From Leptothoe spongobia TAU-MAC 1115 (GTDB lineage: Bacteria > Cyanobacteriota > Cyanobacteriia > Phormidesmidales > Phormidesmidaceae): a stretch of 41,826 nucleotides of DNA. The notes below the pieces were generated by a model. It saw only the letters and a list, made by a program, of their open reading frames with translations. It did not search any database and was not told the DNA's origin. Numbering within the stretch: the stretch's first letter is position 1; the number at the start of each line of letters is the position of its first letter. The position numbers were made by a program, and so were the translations under genes. Positions 41,377 to 41,826 of this stretch are shown here, piece by piece. The stretch is from assembly GCF_018739885.1 (NCBI RefSeq), contig NZ_JADOES010000047.1, positions 1 through 41,826 of the forward strand, read 5' to 3'.

Positions 41377-41826
41377 CTAGGTCGCATTATAAACAAATGT
41401 TTGTACTTGAAACTCAATTTGGTAGAGCTGTTCGTCATGTTGTTTTCGAGAGGCCATTGCAGGCTCTGGGTCTTTATTTGAGGTGAACCTGACCGTTTGA
41501 ATTAATGTCCATCCCTTGAGAAATGAGGTTTTTATCCAATCCCACCCGATGCGGAAATAGCTGTTGCCTCTAAACCAATGGGTATCGACCCTCTGACGAT
41601 TGCCAGCGTCTACCACGTCCACCCCTTGAGCACTGACATACAGCGTTGCCAGTGCCAAGATAAACCACAGTCGTGAGAGGGCACGTACATCGCGGATTTC
41701 GGATTGCTGCATGTTCCAACCGCTGGATTGATCATCTAAAAAGCCTTCTTCGATATCAAAGCGTAAGGCAAATTCCTCAAAGGTTTTCAGCGTGGTTTCC
41801 TCATCACTGACGATCGCCCAAAACTC
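41377..41826 (-). mobile_element. IS4-like transposase, C-terminal part (5' end beyond window)
   Basis: The frame is open from the window edge through 149 codons. It reads EFWAIVSDEETTLKTFEEFA, LRFDIEEGFLDDQSSGW and then RALSRLWFILALATLYVSAQ and HWFRGNSYFRIGWDWIK, matching the C-terminal third of the IS4-type DDE transposases common in cyanobacteria; RFDIEEGFLDD contains the catalytic Glu region. The shown part is intact, so the element may be active. The outer inverted repeat must lie between this stop and the DUF6492 gene, but I cannot define it. Confidence 0.88.

Noticed and set aside
1..41826. CRISPR arrays, tRNA or rRNA genes
   Set aside because: No regularly spaced direct repeats and no tRNA-like T-arm (GGTTCGAATCC) or rRNA core segments were seen on reading both strands.

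Overview
The window is chromosomal DNA from a beta-cyanobacterium, that is, one with form-1B Rubisco carboxysomes. The evidence is a complete beta-carboxysome shell operon (ccmK2-K1-L-M-N-O), a CO2-uptake NDH-1 module (ndhF4-ndhD4-cupB), a CyanoP (PsbP-like) lipoprotein and copies of the cyanobacterial HIP1 palindrome GCGATCGC. Genus cannot be fixed from sequence reading alone; the gene repertoire would fit a Leptolyngbya/Acaryochloris-type lineage, but that is a guess.

Left part, about 1-23.4 kb, core-like genes. On the minus strand a PspA/IM30-type membrane-stress protein is followed by a membrane-anchored substrate-binding/OmpA fusion protein and a long unknown protein cut by the window edge. 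A secreted DM13 protein comes next. The inorganic-carbon-concentrating block follows: the ccm operon runs leftward and ndhF4-ndhD4-cupB runs rightward from a shared 0.7-kb divergent regulatory region. Together they convert CO2 to bicarbonate at the thylakoid and build the carboxysome that uses it. A 150-bp relic of a P-type metal ATPase lies behind cupB. Then come maf and cyanoP (co-transcribed), a pterin carbinolamine dehydratase-like protein with a hydrophobic N-terminus, a tandem pair of DUF697-type GTPases (one lacking both switch regions), a fluoroacetate-dehalogenase-like hydrolase, a PRC-barrel protein and a 13-repeat TPR protein.

A 1.5-kb AT-rich gap with a large cruciform-like inverted repeat separates this from the right part, about 24.9-41.8 kb. 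All convincing genes there, apart from the edge transposase, run rightward and make an extracellular polysaccharide: two glycosyltransferases (GT2, GT4), a Wzx flippase, a Wzc-like copolymerase/kinase, a Wza-like export protein, a Wzy-like polymerase, four very different sulfotransferases in a row, another GT2 and a DUF6492 putative glycosyltransferase. The cluster contains a decayed transposase and ends at an IS4-like transposase. HIP1 is about four times rarer here than on the left. The simplest reading is an acquired or fast-evolving Wzx/Wzy-dependent locus for a sulfated exopolysaccharide, comparable in concept to the synechan (xss) locus of Synechocystis but with a different gene set. This is the most interesting system in the window.

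No tRNA, rRNA or CRISPR array was seen.
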